Below, piece after piece: positions 7,901 through 15,553 of a stretch of DNA of 31,422 nucleotides. Source of the stretch: a virus; IMG/VR virus record IMGVR_UViG_3300049893_002417, positions 1 to 31,422 of that record; one strand, given 5' to 3'. Within the stretch, counting starts at the first letter, position 1; each line of letters starts with the position of its first letter. Below the pieces are notes generated by a model. The model saw only the letters and a list, made by a program, of their open reading frames with translations. It did no database searches and was not told where the DNA came from. The position numbers and the translations under genes are program-made.

Positions 7901-9663
7901 TGTATGATTCCGGCAGCGTCGTGACCCTCACCAATCTGGCCTTCCGCCACGACTTCCCAACTTTCACTGCCGTAAACTTCCCAAGAGCGGTATATGATTT
8001 GGTTCGCGTTACGGAATGCGACCCAATCAGCGGCTCCCAATTTCCATATCAGTTCGTTCGCAAAGACACCCGTCAAACCGTGAAGCTACCAGATTATGGA
8101 GCAAACCGTTTCAACAGCAACAAGGTGAACTATGTGGAGCAAGCACTGGTTTCCAATCTTTCTCCAAGTCAGCGCGCCAGTATGCAGTCAAGCGAACTGG
8201 TTTCAGTGGGCAGCAACCGCCTTGGTGTGTTCTTCTCTCCGTCGGAAAATTTGAACATGGAAATCATCAAGTTCTTTGGTGATTATCCACTAACCGACCT
8301 CATCGGAGACCCTGCTGCGATATACGAAAGCAGCTACAAGAAATTCAACAAGTTCAAGGAACTGTTTTACGCCCAAGGCTACGGCATCGTGGATTATCAG
8401 TTCTTCATGAACATCGTGCGATTCTATTTCGACAAAGCCATGTTGAAATACATTCGGGGCATGATTCCAGCCCGTGCCAAGCTCATCGATGGTATCCTAA
8501 TCGAGCCATCAATTCTCGAACGCCCAAAGATTGCGCTCAAGCCACTGAAACAGGAAGTCATTCAACAGAATGTGGCTGGGGTGAACGGTAAACCAGTCGT
8601 TGCTGCAACGAGCGCTCCGCGTCTAGCCGCCGACTTGGCATTGCGCGACCACGGCTACGCCATTTACAATGATGTGAATCACGTTTCTTTCCCAGCAATC
8701 GAAGACAAACTTGGGTTTGGTATCATGGCAGACAATACCGGTTTGGCGTTTTACAACGGAGCATACTATCGCGCAGACGTAATTGAAATCGGCAAGAAGT
8801 ATCAAGTTTACAACAAGCATCGTCTGGACACATCAGCTTCACTCTCTGAAACAGAAAGATATCTCAACCACAGCGGCGAGGTTTCCACAGTGACGAAGAA
8901 ATACAAGACCGTTAGTATTGCAAAACTGCCGGAAGCCACAAGCTATCCGTTCACCATGTCCTTCGCCAACGGACCAAAATCCTTCTATCTCAGCGGAAGT
9001 GTTAGCTTCAATGTTGCGGCACAAGGCACTGGACTTGCCTATCAGGTGATTCTGCCTCACAGTTTCAACGGCATGGTCACTGGTTCCATTTCTGGTCATG
9101 ACCCACGGACCAATTCCGGTTCATTGAACGAATACAAACAGGCGTCGATTCTTTCGACCGGCCTTGTCATTCAAGCAACATCTGAACTTGGTTCCGGTTC
9201 AAGCGTGGTGTTCGGCGGCAAGTTCAGCACCGGTTCAAATGGAACACAATATTTCGAAGGTAGTGTTTCATATCAGCCACAAACCGCATCGTTCTACCCG
9301 GGCATCGCTCGTTGGAATGCCACGGTATATTCCACCGACGCTTCAGGTTCAATCTTCGACTTGTTCAGAACTCGCATCGCCCCAACCACGTCGTCGCTGT
9401 TCGCGGGCCTCGGTGCAGGACTCACCTACCGCAAAGAGCTTTCCATGATGAATTATCCAAGCAACGGCGCACTGTTGCTCGGTTATCATGGCAATCACTA
9501 TAAATACACTCTCCAACACTTCTCGCAAAAGGTCGTAAACTCTTACGACCAGAACAATTCCCCTGTAAAGTGGAAGCGCGGCAGTCAAACTAAAAAAACT
9601 ACTGTCGATGGAACATCCGGCCTCTTTGACGGTTCTGACCCCGTCGAGTCAAAAAGGATATAA
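4966..9663 (+). CDS. Giant baseplate structural protein with internal LamG-like domain
   Basis: The 1565-residue chain is a tail/baseplate protein in the position of T4 gp7 (1032 residues), though I cannot prove homology. The N-terminal ~160 residues are beta-rich and end STGRDEIALIPK, resembling the ISPSRTEVRL segment seen in environmental T4-like baseplate proteins. A helical stretch with alternating charges lies near residues 505-550. Around 695-735 is LPYLYKTKGTEAGLNALI..FGIP, a block I recall from phage baseplate proteins. Residues ~750-941 look like a concanavalin/LamG jelly roll: FTFAFDP, then FFGNIDEIKIW and ENHTLHQ. The C-terminal third is Gly/Ser-rich and beta. The start is coupled to the previous gene by ATGA. 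Confidence 0.75.
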   Translation: MNLNDLQFREISTSSLSKGSVFSQEDLSFYSEGSGSLNFPFGKLDTDRVCFSVYDLENNLLSSSLVDAGGKYTAFTQSFTDVNSRQVTYNYETFISNWGMFGSPTSSLFIDVSKQMNSFGLANGNYVMTIELVRDLVGSKDGEQLVVDTISTGRDEIALIPKTLAGSNSNIASDMAVFGKSQFKVKEIAQQLLDSIAAPQFYTEYFKAVKADPTGSAALKFYYGFTAHGSGSAADFDVVCFLTDIYYGVQRGKIRADGTYAPYDILGIYDQFKNWLYLNYNEGATFEDVRNYYFSLFRYVIDVELNHLTNRKPDEYDVVLAFLQKIYFDAIFLTNQSNIEMAYNDHLNGYFKTELNIGNETYFVMNRKIVASTDPLFNDSLVLKLDRPLSLEITEGASAWITNNFGFQPVVQNLYFFTLPSHQTVQLRGPNFTVLVESQGNATEAVSMEELVAQTDDAYSEIVSKIGARTSGSIDNTDYRNFGNFVTFSSATMRVAGYNWKQTRIQELKAEIASLDLKVIENPSDTYYVSERSDASREIDEIEARMDGYEWFLYNNLHWVGEHEASASLYDKENGNSLINNLPEFIVNDSENNSDYITFVGMIGHFFDNISIAVKQLTEKNNYSSSPNYGISIDVVYDMLASLGWDAEISKDNLPLLLASFSKQDFDPDSPLYSSSNTFSEEERNKIIWKRLINALPYLYKTKGTEAGLNALITCFGIPKNIVKIKEFGGIHNKANLQDTSLYVIDEVKYEPYFSGSGEYFSLNWTGSATTVEFTFAFDPSKTSTKGEVFRLANCSNKWVIGAYREKGLDWGRLFFSLDNGSGVTKTIMTEKAPIFDGATYHAMLRRADPAEGYNLVGATHATIDTFPACYDLMVQKAQDARVVFSATGSIFLSGSYNTNFRAGTNVFFGNYQQNTASLNVDPEAFFGNIDEIKIWQSPVNDERFENHTLHQSAYDLDTPEQMVSDNLWRVSFERPIDLYDSGSVVTLTNLAFRHDFPTFTAVNFPRAVYDLVRVTECDPISGSQFPYQFVRKDTRQTVKLPDYGANRFNSNKVNYVEQALVSNLSPSQRASMQSSELVSVGSNRLGVFFSPSENLNMEIIKFFGDYPLTDLIGDPAAIYESSYKKFNKFKELFYAQGYGIVDYQFFMNIVRFYFDKAMLKYIRGMIPARAKLIDGILIEPSILERPKIALKPLKQEVIQQNVAGVNGKPVVAATSAPRLAADLALRDHGYAIYNDVNHVSFPAIEDKLGFGIMADNTGLAFYNGAYYRADVIEIGKKYQVYNKHRLDTSASLSETERYLNHSGEVSTVTKKYKTVSIAKLPEATSYPFTMSFANGPKSFYLSGSVSFNVAAQGTGLAYQVILPHSFNGMVTGSISGHDPRTNSGSLNEYKQASILSTGLVIQATSELGSGSSVVFGGKFSTGSNGTQYFEGSVSYQPQTASFYPGIARWNATVYSTDASGSIFDLFRTRIAPTTSSLFAGLGAGLTYRKELSMMNYPSNGALLLGYHGNHYKYTLQHFSQKVVNSYDQNNSPVKWKRGSQTKKTTVDGTSGLFDGSDPVESKRI

Positions 9664-9690
9664 AAAAGTTGGAAAATAAACCGGCAGATA

Positions 9691-9700
9691 CATATTTATT
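9691..9700 (+). promoter_or_regulatory. TATTTATT box directly before the 9706 gene
   Basis: CATATTTATT precedes the ATG at 9706 with only 5 nt between the end of the box and the start codon. No Shine-Dalgarno sequence lies between them. If the box works like a late -10 element, the transcript would have almost no leader. The function is inferred from recurrence. Confidence 0.4.
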
Positions 9701-9705
9701 GACAT

Positions 9706-10338
9706 ATGGCGTATATCCCAAACAACACAATTACCGTGGACGCGGTTCTGACACGCAAGGGTAGAGAACTGCTGGCAAAGAATGGCGGATTGAACATCAC
9801 GTCATATGCTCTTGCCGACGACGAAATCGATTATACCCTTTACCAACCAAATCATCCACAGGGCACGGCATACTACGACCTCGCCATTCGCAATACTCCG
9901 GTATTCGAAGCATTCACCGATGAAACTCAGTTGCTCAAATACAAGCTCGTCACGTTGCCTGCCGGTGTGACCTCTATTCCGATTATTTCTCTTGGCCAAA
10001 GCTCAATTGACGTGGCCAGCACCTACACCGGTCAGGTCGTCATTGTTCCTTCCACCAACCCGGTTTACAACACGACTCTTGGCTATACCGCGATTCTTGG
10101 CAACAAGTCAGCGGGCACTATCGTTGGTTCTGGTTTGCAGAACATTAATAATGCCACGATTCCGTCTTACATCGGAGACGTGAGCAGCACAACGGCACAA
10201 ATCGCATTGGGTCTCACCTTCACGTTTGTTCCAAACACGGCTCTCACACAGACTCTCACCACCACTCTAACGATTGTTGGTAACGAAAGCGGCGGCTCTG
10301 TCACAATTCCTGTCACCGTCACCGTAGCTGGAACCTAA
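9706..10338 (+). CDS. Tail/baseplate structural protein of environmental T4-like type
   Basis: This 210-residue protein starts MAYIPNNTITVDAVLTRKGRELLAKN, followed by SYALADDEIDYTLY. This N-terminal block (TITVDAxLTxxGRELLxxN...ALxDDEIDY) is one I recall in small structural proteins of marine T4-like phages; no precise role is known to me. The C-terminal half (residues ~95-210) is Thr/Val-rich and looks like an immunoglobulin-like beta sandwich. No clear Shine-Dalgarno sequence precedes the ATG, which lies just after an AT-rich box. The next gene follows after 11 nt, so they probably share a transcript. Confidence 0.65.
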   Translation: MAYIPNNTITVDAVLTRKGRELLAKNGGLNITSYALADDEIDYTLYQPNHPQGTAYYDLAIRNTPVFEAFTDETQLLKYKLVTLPAGVTSIPIISLGQSSIDVASTYTGQVVIVPSTNPVYNTTLGYTAILGNKSAGTIVGSGLQNINNATIPSYIGDVSSTTAQIALGLTFTFVPNTALTQTLTTTLTIVGNESGGSVTIPVTVTVAGT

Positions 10339-10349
10339 TATCGCATCCC

Positions 10350-11474
10350 ATGATTTTCTCAAAATTTGAAACATCGGACATCGTCACTGGCAGAACCCAG
10401 CCGGTCTCCACAGGTCTCTTTGCCGGTGGAACTTCCAGCTGGTCCAGCTTCCACACAAGCAGTGCTCAGGCCACAAAGTCCTCCTCGATTTACGAGCCAC
10501 TGAACGGTCTTTACTACTTGAACGTCTATGACCGCGAAACCGGTTCCATTGACTCCGAAATTTGTTTCTCCGTTACTTACGGTAATGTGAACGGCAGCGG
10601 CAGCAGCGCGTTTGATACCGGTTCACGGGGCAGTATGCTTTATCCAACAAAGGCCATCTACAATCAATATCGCAACTTGCTTCTCACCCCGGGCGATACT
10701 CGTTTCACCTTTGTTCAATCAAACACTGCGTCGTTCGTTAACACCGAAGTCAACGCCGATGAAATTTATGTCATCTCCTTCGCCGGTTCAAAAATCAAGG
10801 ACCAGCTTGACCCGGGTCAATTTGAAATCACCATCAAGGGCGATTCATCTGACACCATCACTTTCATTGACGACTCGCGCTACAACGCCAATCCCGTATC
10901 GACTCAAGGCGGTGGCAAGATGTATAACCTCATCCAAGGAACGATTGCTGGTGGCTCTGCTTACACCAGCTATTTCTACGAAGGTATTGGCGCGGTCTAT
11001 CCAAGCCTCGGTATCGCGGTATTCAATGCCACAGCACTGCAACGCCTGATTGGTAATGTAACTTTTGCCGGTGTTGCTCGTTCGTGGACATTCACCGCCT
11101 CACAGTGGTCAAGTCAGTTTGCTTCTTTGCCGGGCGTGTTCTTCACCGCCATCAAAAACGGTGCCGTTCAGAGCAGCATGAAGGCCCGAGCCACGGAGTA
11201 TGTTCCTTCCCGTCACTTCTTCGTGCGCGTGAAGAACCAAGAATACAATTACTCCAACAATCCAACTTTCGTATTGTCCAACACAGAGGCATCAAATCCT
11301 CAAGACGCCGGTAAGATTCGTTTCTCCGAATTCTATACCGACCCGAAGGTGTATATCACCACGGTTGGTCTATACAACGAAAACAACGACCTCGTGGCAG
11401 TTGCCAAGCTCAGTCAGCCTCTCTTGAAGGACTTCACCAACGAATGTCTCATCAAGGTCAAGATTGACACTTGA
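10350..11474 (+). CDS. Baseplate-attached structural protein
   Basis: This 374-residue protein starts MIFSKFETSDIVTGRTQPVS. Residues ~287-374 form a domain I recall from T4-like environmental phages: HFFVRVKNQEYNYSNNPTF, then YITTVGLYNENNDLVAVAKL and a final KDF...LIKVKIDT. The same domain ends the next protein, there interrupted by an insertion. The N-termini of both proteins also resemble each other (MIxxFxxxDI). Two proteins with a shared C-terminal end suggest a common attachment site on the baseplate, but this is inference. No Shine-Dalgarno sequence is visible before the ATG, and translation may depend on the upstream gene. Confidence 0.65.
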   Translation: MIFSKFETSDIVTGRTQPVSTGLFAGGTSSWSSFHTSSAQATKSSSIYEPLNGLYYLNVYDRETGSIDSEICFSVTYGNVNGSGSSAFDTGSRGSMLYPTKAIYNQYRNLLLTPGDTRFTFVQSNTASFVNTEVNADEIYVISFAGSKIKDQLDPGQFEITIKGDSSDTITFIDDSRYNANPVSTQGGGKMYNLIQGTIAGGSAYTSYFYEGIGAVYPSLGIAVFNATALQRLIGNVTFAGVARSWTFTASQWSSQFASLPGVFFTAIKNGAVQSSMKARATEYVPSRHFFVRVKNQEYNYSNNPTFVLSNTEASNPQDAGKIRFSEFYTDPKVYITTVGLYNENNDLVAVAKLSQPLLKDFTNECLIKVKIDT

Positions 11475-11511
11475 TATAAAAATTAGGGCATCGGCACCCT
11501 AAAATCTACCC

Positions 11512-11531
11512 GTAGATAGATATTTATCTAC
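11512..11531 (+). promoter_or_regulatory. Inverted repeat overlapping a TATTTATC box before the 11534 gene
   Basis: GTAGATA (11512-11518) and TATCTAC (11525-11531) are a perfect 7-bp inverted repeat with a 6-nt loop. The TATTTAT box at 11521-11527 overlaps it and the ATG follows at 11534. A protein-binding operator, a small RNA hairpin, or chance are all possible. No Shine-Dalgarno sequence lies before the start. Confidence 0.35.
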
Positions 11532-11533
11532 AT

Positions 11534-14500
11534 ATGATTAAGCAGTTTTCTGCGGGCGATATCACAGTAAGGCCATTCGGCACGTTCAAGCATTGGACTA
11601 TCCAAAGCATGGACAGTGGTGCGCTTGACAGATATGGCTATAGCACATTTTATACTGACAAGGTTGAAATCAACGAAGGTAGACCGATTACCGGTTCGTT
11701 CTATCCAAGCAGCAGCGCAAACTACAGTGCAGTCGAAGAGCCGATAAATCTCAGCGGCAAATACTACCGCAATATCTACAGTCTGACCAATGCGATGTTC
11801 TATCGCTATTCCGACGACCCACTCAAACAATTTGGTATTCAACAAACCACGGAAAACCTTGTCACCGGTCAGAAAGAGATTCGAAAAATTCACGACAAAA
11901 TCCGCGTGATGTCGGTGGCAAAAAACGTCTACGGAGAGAGCATTGTGCCAAACACTGTTAGAGTGGTGGACGCTTCGAACATCCATCAAACTTACAATCT
12001 CTTTGATGACGGATACACCAACCTGCGCATTTCCGGTTCCCATTTCCCAGATGTGCGTCAAATCGGCGGCGTGCGCGATGAAGTGGCCACACCACGATGG
12101 GTTTCTGGTCCGGGTAGATTCTTTGTCACGCACACAAATGGTGTCGTGGCGGAAGTCAATGCCAGCAACGCTCGCTACTATATGTCAATGGGCTTGCCGG
12201 TTTCATATGTCCCTCCGGTCAGCGGCAGCGATTGGACTTTCGACGAATCCACGGCAACAGATGAGTTTCAGGCAAACAACGAACACTTTGGCGAATCTGT
12301 CAGCGCGTGGTATAAATACGTGGCGGTCGGTGCCTCGATGGACAAATACAGTCTAGCCACCAGCAGTATTGGCTACGTTGGACTATACAAGTTTGACGAC
12401 AAGAGAGGATATCACCGCCTCGTCAAACAACTACATTTCCCGTTCACGCAAAGTGTCGCGGGCACACTCTTTAAGGATAGCTTTGGTTATTCTGTTGCGG
12501 TCAGGGACAACACCCTTGCAATCGGTTCTCCGACCGGTTCCATCGGCAATGGTCAAAACTACCCGGGGTTTGTTTGCGTGCATGACAAGAAGAAGGGCGG
12601 AAGCGACTATTGGGGCCAAATCAATTTGTTGAAGGGCGAGTCCAGAAATGACCGCTTTGGTCATTCTGTGTCGGTTGACAAAGACATCATGGCCATCGGA
12701 GCGCCCGGAGTTAGTGGCAGCGCGGGCATGGTATACATTTATCGTCGCAAGAAATTCATGAATGGCGATGCCTGCGACAGTATCCCAACAAGCTCGCTTT
12801 ACAGGGACATTCTCACAATCGAAGATTTTGTGTCTGTCGTCGAAACATCCTCCTTCACCCCCGCGAACGGTCAGACGCCAACCCACGTTTCTGGAAATTT
12901 CTCATGGCAGCTTGAGGCAAAGTTGACTTCGAGTATCGCGGCGGCGGTTGATAACTTTGGTTGGTCTCTCGAAGTCAGTGATGACCGCCTTATCGTCGGC
13001 ACAAACAAGACGGGATATGGATACGCCGCGCTGTTCACGTGCTCTTATAGTTCAGCCTCACTCGGAGCTTGCCCAACCGCATCGTGGAGTGAAGCACGAG
13101 TATTCGTTGCCAACAGCGACTACGCCGATTTGGATATGAGCAGCGGTCTTTACAACGTTGACGTTACGGAAAACATCAACTCAGACCGTTTCGGTTTGAC
13201 CGTGGCCATCAACGGCGATGCAATTCTCATTGGTTCACCAGCCGACCGCGCTTTCCGCACACACAATGGGGCGAGCAAGACTTCTATTCTTGGCGCAGTT
13301 TACTTCTACAACATCAGTCTTGATTTCGATTGCAGCTACTACAAGTCTTTCGGCGTGCATGGAAACATGAAAAACAACAACTTTGCCTACAAAGTTGCGG
13401 TCAATGGGAACATGGCGGCGGTAGGATGCTTGCCGGATAAGATGGTCCGCACAGTCGATTTCGTTTCCGGTAGTTATGTCTTGGAAAATTTCAGCTACAA
13501 CAGCACCGGGTCTGAAGATGGTGTGCTTGGCCGCGTTACTCTCTTCAGAGATAGTTCCGGCACTGGTTCTTGGAGCTTGGTTGGAGACATGAAACGAAAC
13601 AAAGAGGCTGGCAAGCCATACAACATCTACGGTTATGATATCGACCTGTCCTCAGATTATCTCATAGTCGGCGCACCAATCATCAACACCGCCAGCGCCG
13701 CAAATTACAACAACATCGTGAATGCATCCAATCAGGAAGCACTGATGCCAAGCAGCTATTCCGGCTCAGTATTCGTTTACGAATTGAATAAGTTTGAGGA
13801 AAACAAGCCGGTTGGAAACGTGTTCTACAAAAACGGTTACATCGCACTAACCGACACAAGCTCAAATTTCAGCGGCATCTTCTCGGGCACCGGCAGTGCC
13901 GGGTTCGAAATGACCTTCCAAGGTAGTCACACCATTTACGAACACGAGTATCTTTGTTCGGTGCGCCCCGGCGAATTCAATTACAGCACCAACCCAACCG
14001 CTTTGCTCGCCAGTCCGATGACGTTTGACGTTAATGGTGACGGCGTGTTCGATTACGCAGACCTTGACCTCATCATGCGTTATTTGCAGCGCAAGAAGTT
14101 TTATGAAGACGCCGCACTTGATGAGAACGGTATCGTGCTCGAACAAAGCACACTGGAAGATTATAGTTGGTGGGGCCATGATATGCTTCTGACCGAGGCA
14201 GAAGACCTTTTGCTTCAAGAAGTGACACAGGAATATATCGCCAGCGCATCGCTGACTCCTTACACCAAGGCGGCATACGATTACATTCAAACGAATCTCG
14301 TCAACACGAAAATCCTCGACATCAACGGTGATGACAAAGTTGATTTGCTCGACGGAAACATTCTGACGCTGTATTTCCTCCATCGTCTCAACCCAACCAC
14401 GCTTGCTCCAAACTTGGCAACAGGCTCGACCAGAATTTACGTCAAGGATGTGGTGGAACACTTGAACCGTCACTGCAAGAAAAACGAAACCGAAGTCAAT

Positions 14501-14683
14501 CCGGTGTTTCTGGGATATCAATACAGTTCATCTTACGACCCAACTGGTTCGTTCCTCGCTCCGGTTGTCACCACAATCGGGCTATATCAAGAAAATCAGC
14601 TGGTCGCCGTTGCGAAACTCGGGCGTCCAATCAAGAATCTTGTGGACTGGCCAACGAATTTTATCGTCCGTTTTGACACGTGA
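11534..14683 (+). CDS. FG-GAP propeller adhesin with dockerin-like insert
   Basis: The 1049-residue chain starts MIKQFSAGDITVRPFGTF. Residues ~245-752 carry seven integrin-alpha-type FG-GAP blades. Each pairs an FG.S or related turn with a following hydrophobic xIG[AS] strand: EHFGESV, DSFGYSV, DRFGHSV, DNFGWSL, DRFGLTV, NNFAYKV, YNIYGYDI. Seven is the number needed to close an integrin-type propeller. Residues ~802-825 (EYLCSVRPGEFNYSTNPT) and ~1013-1049 (TTIGLYQENQLVAVAKL) match the C-terminal domain of the previous gene. Between them lie two dockerin-type calcium motifs, DVNGDGVFDYAD from residue 832 and DINGDDKVDLLD from 929. A role in host recognition is inferred. Confidence 0.7.
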   Translation: MIKQFSAGDITVRPFGTFKHWTIQSMDSGALDRYGYSTFYTDKVEINEGRPITGSFYPSSSANYSAVEEPINLSGKYYRNIYSLTNAMFYRYSDDPLKQFGIQQTTENLVTGQKEIRKIHDKIRVMSVAKNVYGESIVPNTVRVVDASNIHQTYNLFDDGYTNLRISGSHFPDVRQIGGVRDEVATPRWVSGPGRFFVTHTNGVVAEVNASNARYYMSMGLPVSYVPPVSGSDWTFDESTATDEFQANNEHFGESVSAWYKYVAVGASMDKYSLATSSIGYVGLYKFDDKRGYHRLVKQLHFPFTQSVAGTLFKDSFGYSVAVRDNTLAIGSPTGSIGNGQNYPGFVCVHDKKKGGSDYWGQINLLKGESRNDRFGHSVSVDKDIMAIGAPGVSGSAGMVYIYRRKKFMNGDACDSIPTSSLYRDILTIEDFVSVVETSSFTPANGQTPTHVSGNFSWQLEAKLTSSIAAAVDNFGWSLEVSDDRLIVGTNKTGYGYAALFTCSYSSASLGACPTASWSEARVFVANSDYADLDMSSGLYNVDVTENINSDRFGLTVAINGDAILIGSPADRAFRTHNGASKTSILGAVYFYNISLDFDCSYYKSFGVHGNMKNNNFAYKVAVNGNMAAVGCLPDKMVRTVDFVSGSYVLENFSYNSTGSEDGVLGRVTLFRDSSGTGSWSLVGDMKRNKEAGKPYNIYGYDIDLSSDYLIVGAPIINTASAANYNNIVNASNQEALMPSSYSGSVFVYELNKFEENKPVGNVFYKNGYIALTDTSSNFSGIFSGTGSAGFEMTFQGSHTIYEHEYLCSVRPGEFNYSTNPTALLASPMTFDVNGDGVFDYADLDLIMRYLQRKKFYEDAALDENGIVLEQSTLEDYSWWGHDMLLTEAEDLLLQEVTQEYIASASLTPYTKAAYDYIQTNLVNTKILDINGDDKVDLLDGNILTLYFLHRLNPTTLAPNLATGSTRIYVKDVVEHLNRHCKKNETEVNPVFLGYQYSSSYDPTGSFLAPVVTTIGLYQENQLVAVAKLGRPIKNLVDWPTNFIVRFDT

Positions 14684-14717
14684 CGCAATACTTATAATAA
14701 CATAGGAGCACACATTT

Positions 14718-14996
14718 ATGGCAGACCAAAACAAAATCGACAGAAAATCCCTCAACAACGGCGGCTTGCTCGGCATCTACGAGCGTTCGGCTAATATCGC
14801 AAACGTTGGTGGTGGTAGCGCCAAGGACGTGGGCACCAGTCGCGCTCAAACGAATGTCGTTGACGCCGCCCAGAAGTTCTCCAAGCAATTTCAGGTGAAG
14901 AACCCAGCTGGATTCACCAGCACCGCAGAAAATTACTCAACCGACGTTCTCAAGCTCGACACTACAAAGTATTCGCCGGGCGGCAGGAAGGGTTGA
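14718..14996 (+). CDS. Small hypothetical protein
   Basis: This 92-residue protein begins MADQNKIDRKSLNNGGLLGIYERS and is rich in Asn, Ser, Ala and Gly with little predicted hydrophobic core. The start is well supported by AGGAG at 14703-14707, 11 nt before the ATG. AT-rich sequence (TATAAT at 14693-14698) precedes it and may act as a promoter. It sits between the tail adhesin and the resolvase. It could be a small virion protein, but I do not recognise the family. Confidence 0.65.
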   Translation: MADQNKIDRKSLNNGGLLGIYERSANIANVGGGSAKDVGTSRAQTNVVDAAQKFSKQFQVKNPAGFTSTAENYSTDVLKLDTTKYSPGGRKG

Positions 14997-15013
14997 AAAT
15001 ATAAAAAGGTTAC

Positions 15014-15505
15014 ATGAAAGTCCTCGGACTTGACCTTAGCACCACGACATGTGGATATGCCATTTCGGAGAACAACAAAGTTCTTGTTTCCGGCTTCGTG
15101 GACATTTCAAAGGTAACGAAGTATCAAGAGAAGGCGGCACTTATTATAGCCGCTCTTGAAGGACAATCGTTCGAAAAAATACTCATCGAAGAAAGCCTTT
15201 TTGGATTTGCCAACGGCGGCACTTCCCAGCAAGTTATTATCAAGCTAGTAAAAAACAAGGCCGTGGTTGGTTTCATCCTAGAAAACCATTATAAAGTGCC
15301 TGTAGAGTCAATCCATGCCCAAACTGCGAGAAAGAAGGCACTTGGCGCAGCGCGAATCAAAGGGGTCAAACCAAAAGAGTTTGTGAAGATGATGATTGAG
15401 ACAAAATATGGCACCGATGCCTTCGTTATTTATAATACCAAAGGCAACCGCGACAAGCGCACAGAAGACGTGTATGACGCCATCGTTCTCAGCTTGGCGG
15501 GGTAA
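15014..15505 (+). CDS. RuvC-like Holliday junction resolvase
   Basis: This 163-residue protein has the RNase H-like RuvC layout: GLDLSTTTCGYAI with the first acidic residue at D7, KILIEESLFG with E59/E60 at the end of the beta sheet, and EDVYDAIVLSLA near the C-terminus with D152 and D155. The length is normal for RuvC (E. coli 173). It would cut branched DNA before packaging, the job done in T4 by the unrelated gp49 (endonuclease VII). AAAAGG at 15003-15008 can serve as the ribosome binding site. It opens a cluster with primase and Mre11/Rad50-type genes, which fits a recombination and DNA processing role. Confidence 0.85.
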   Translation: MKVLGLDLSTTTCGYAISENNKVLVSGFVDISKVTKYQEKAALIIAALEGQSFEKILIEESLFGFANGGTSQQVIIKLVKNKAVVGFILENHYKVPVESIHAQTARKKALGAARIKGVKPKEFVKMMIETKYGTDAFVIYNTKGNRDKRTEDVYDAIVLSLAG

Positions 15506-15553
15506 CTTATTCTAAATTGACTGTTGCTCGTTATTTGCTATGGTGCTGTTGAA

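Noticed and set aside
11484-11502. TTAGGG/CCCTAA stem after the 10350 gene
   Set aside because: A 6-bp stem with an 8-nt loop and no T tract; too weak to call a terminator.
14673-14698. TTGACA and TATAAT as a sigma70 promoter before the 14718 gene
   Set aside because: The spacer is 14 nt instead of about 17 and the TTGACA is part of the conserved FDT end of the adhesin, so I treat it as weak.
15427-15434. Another TATTTATA inside the RuvC-like gene
   Set aside because: It lies within a conserved coding region (FVIYNTKG) and not before a gene. It shows that the box can occur by chance, so I lowered confidence in the promoter calls.
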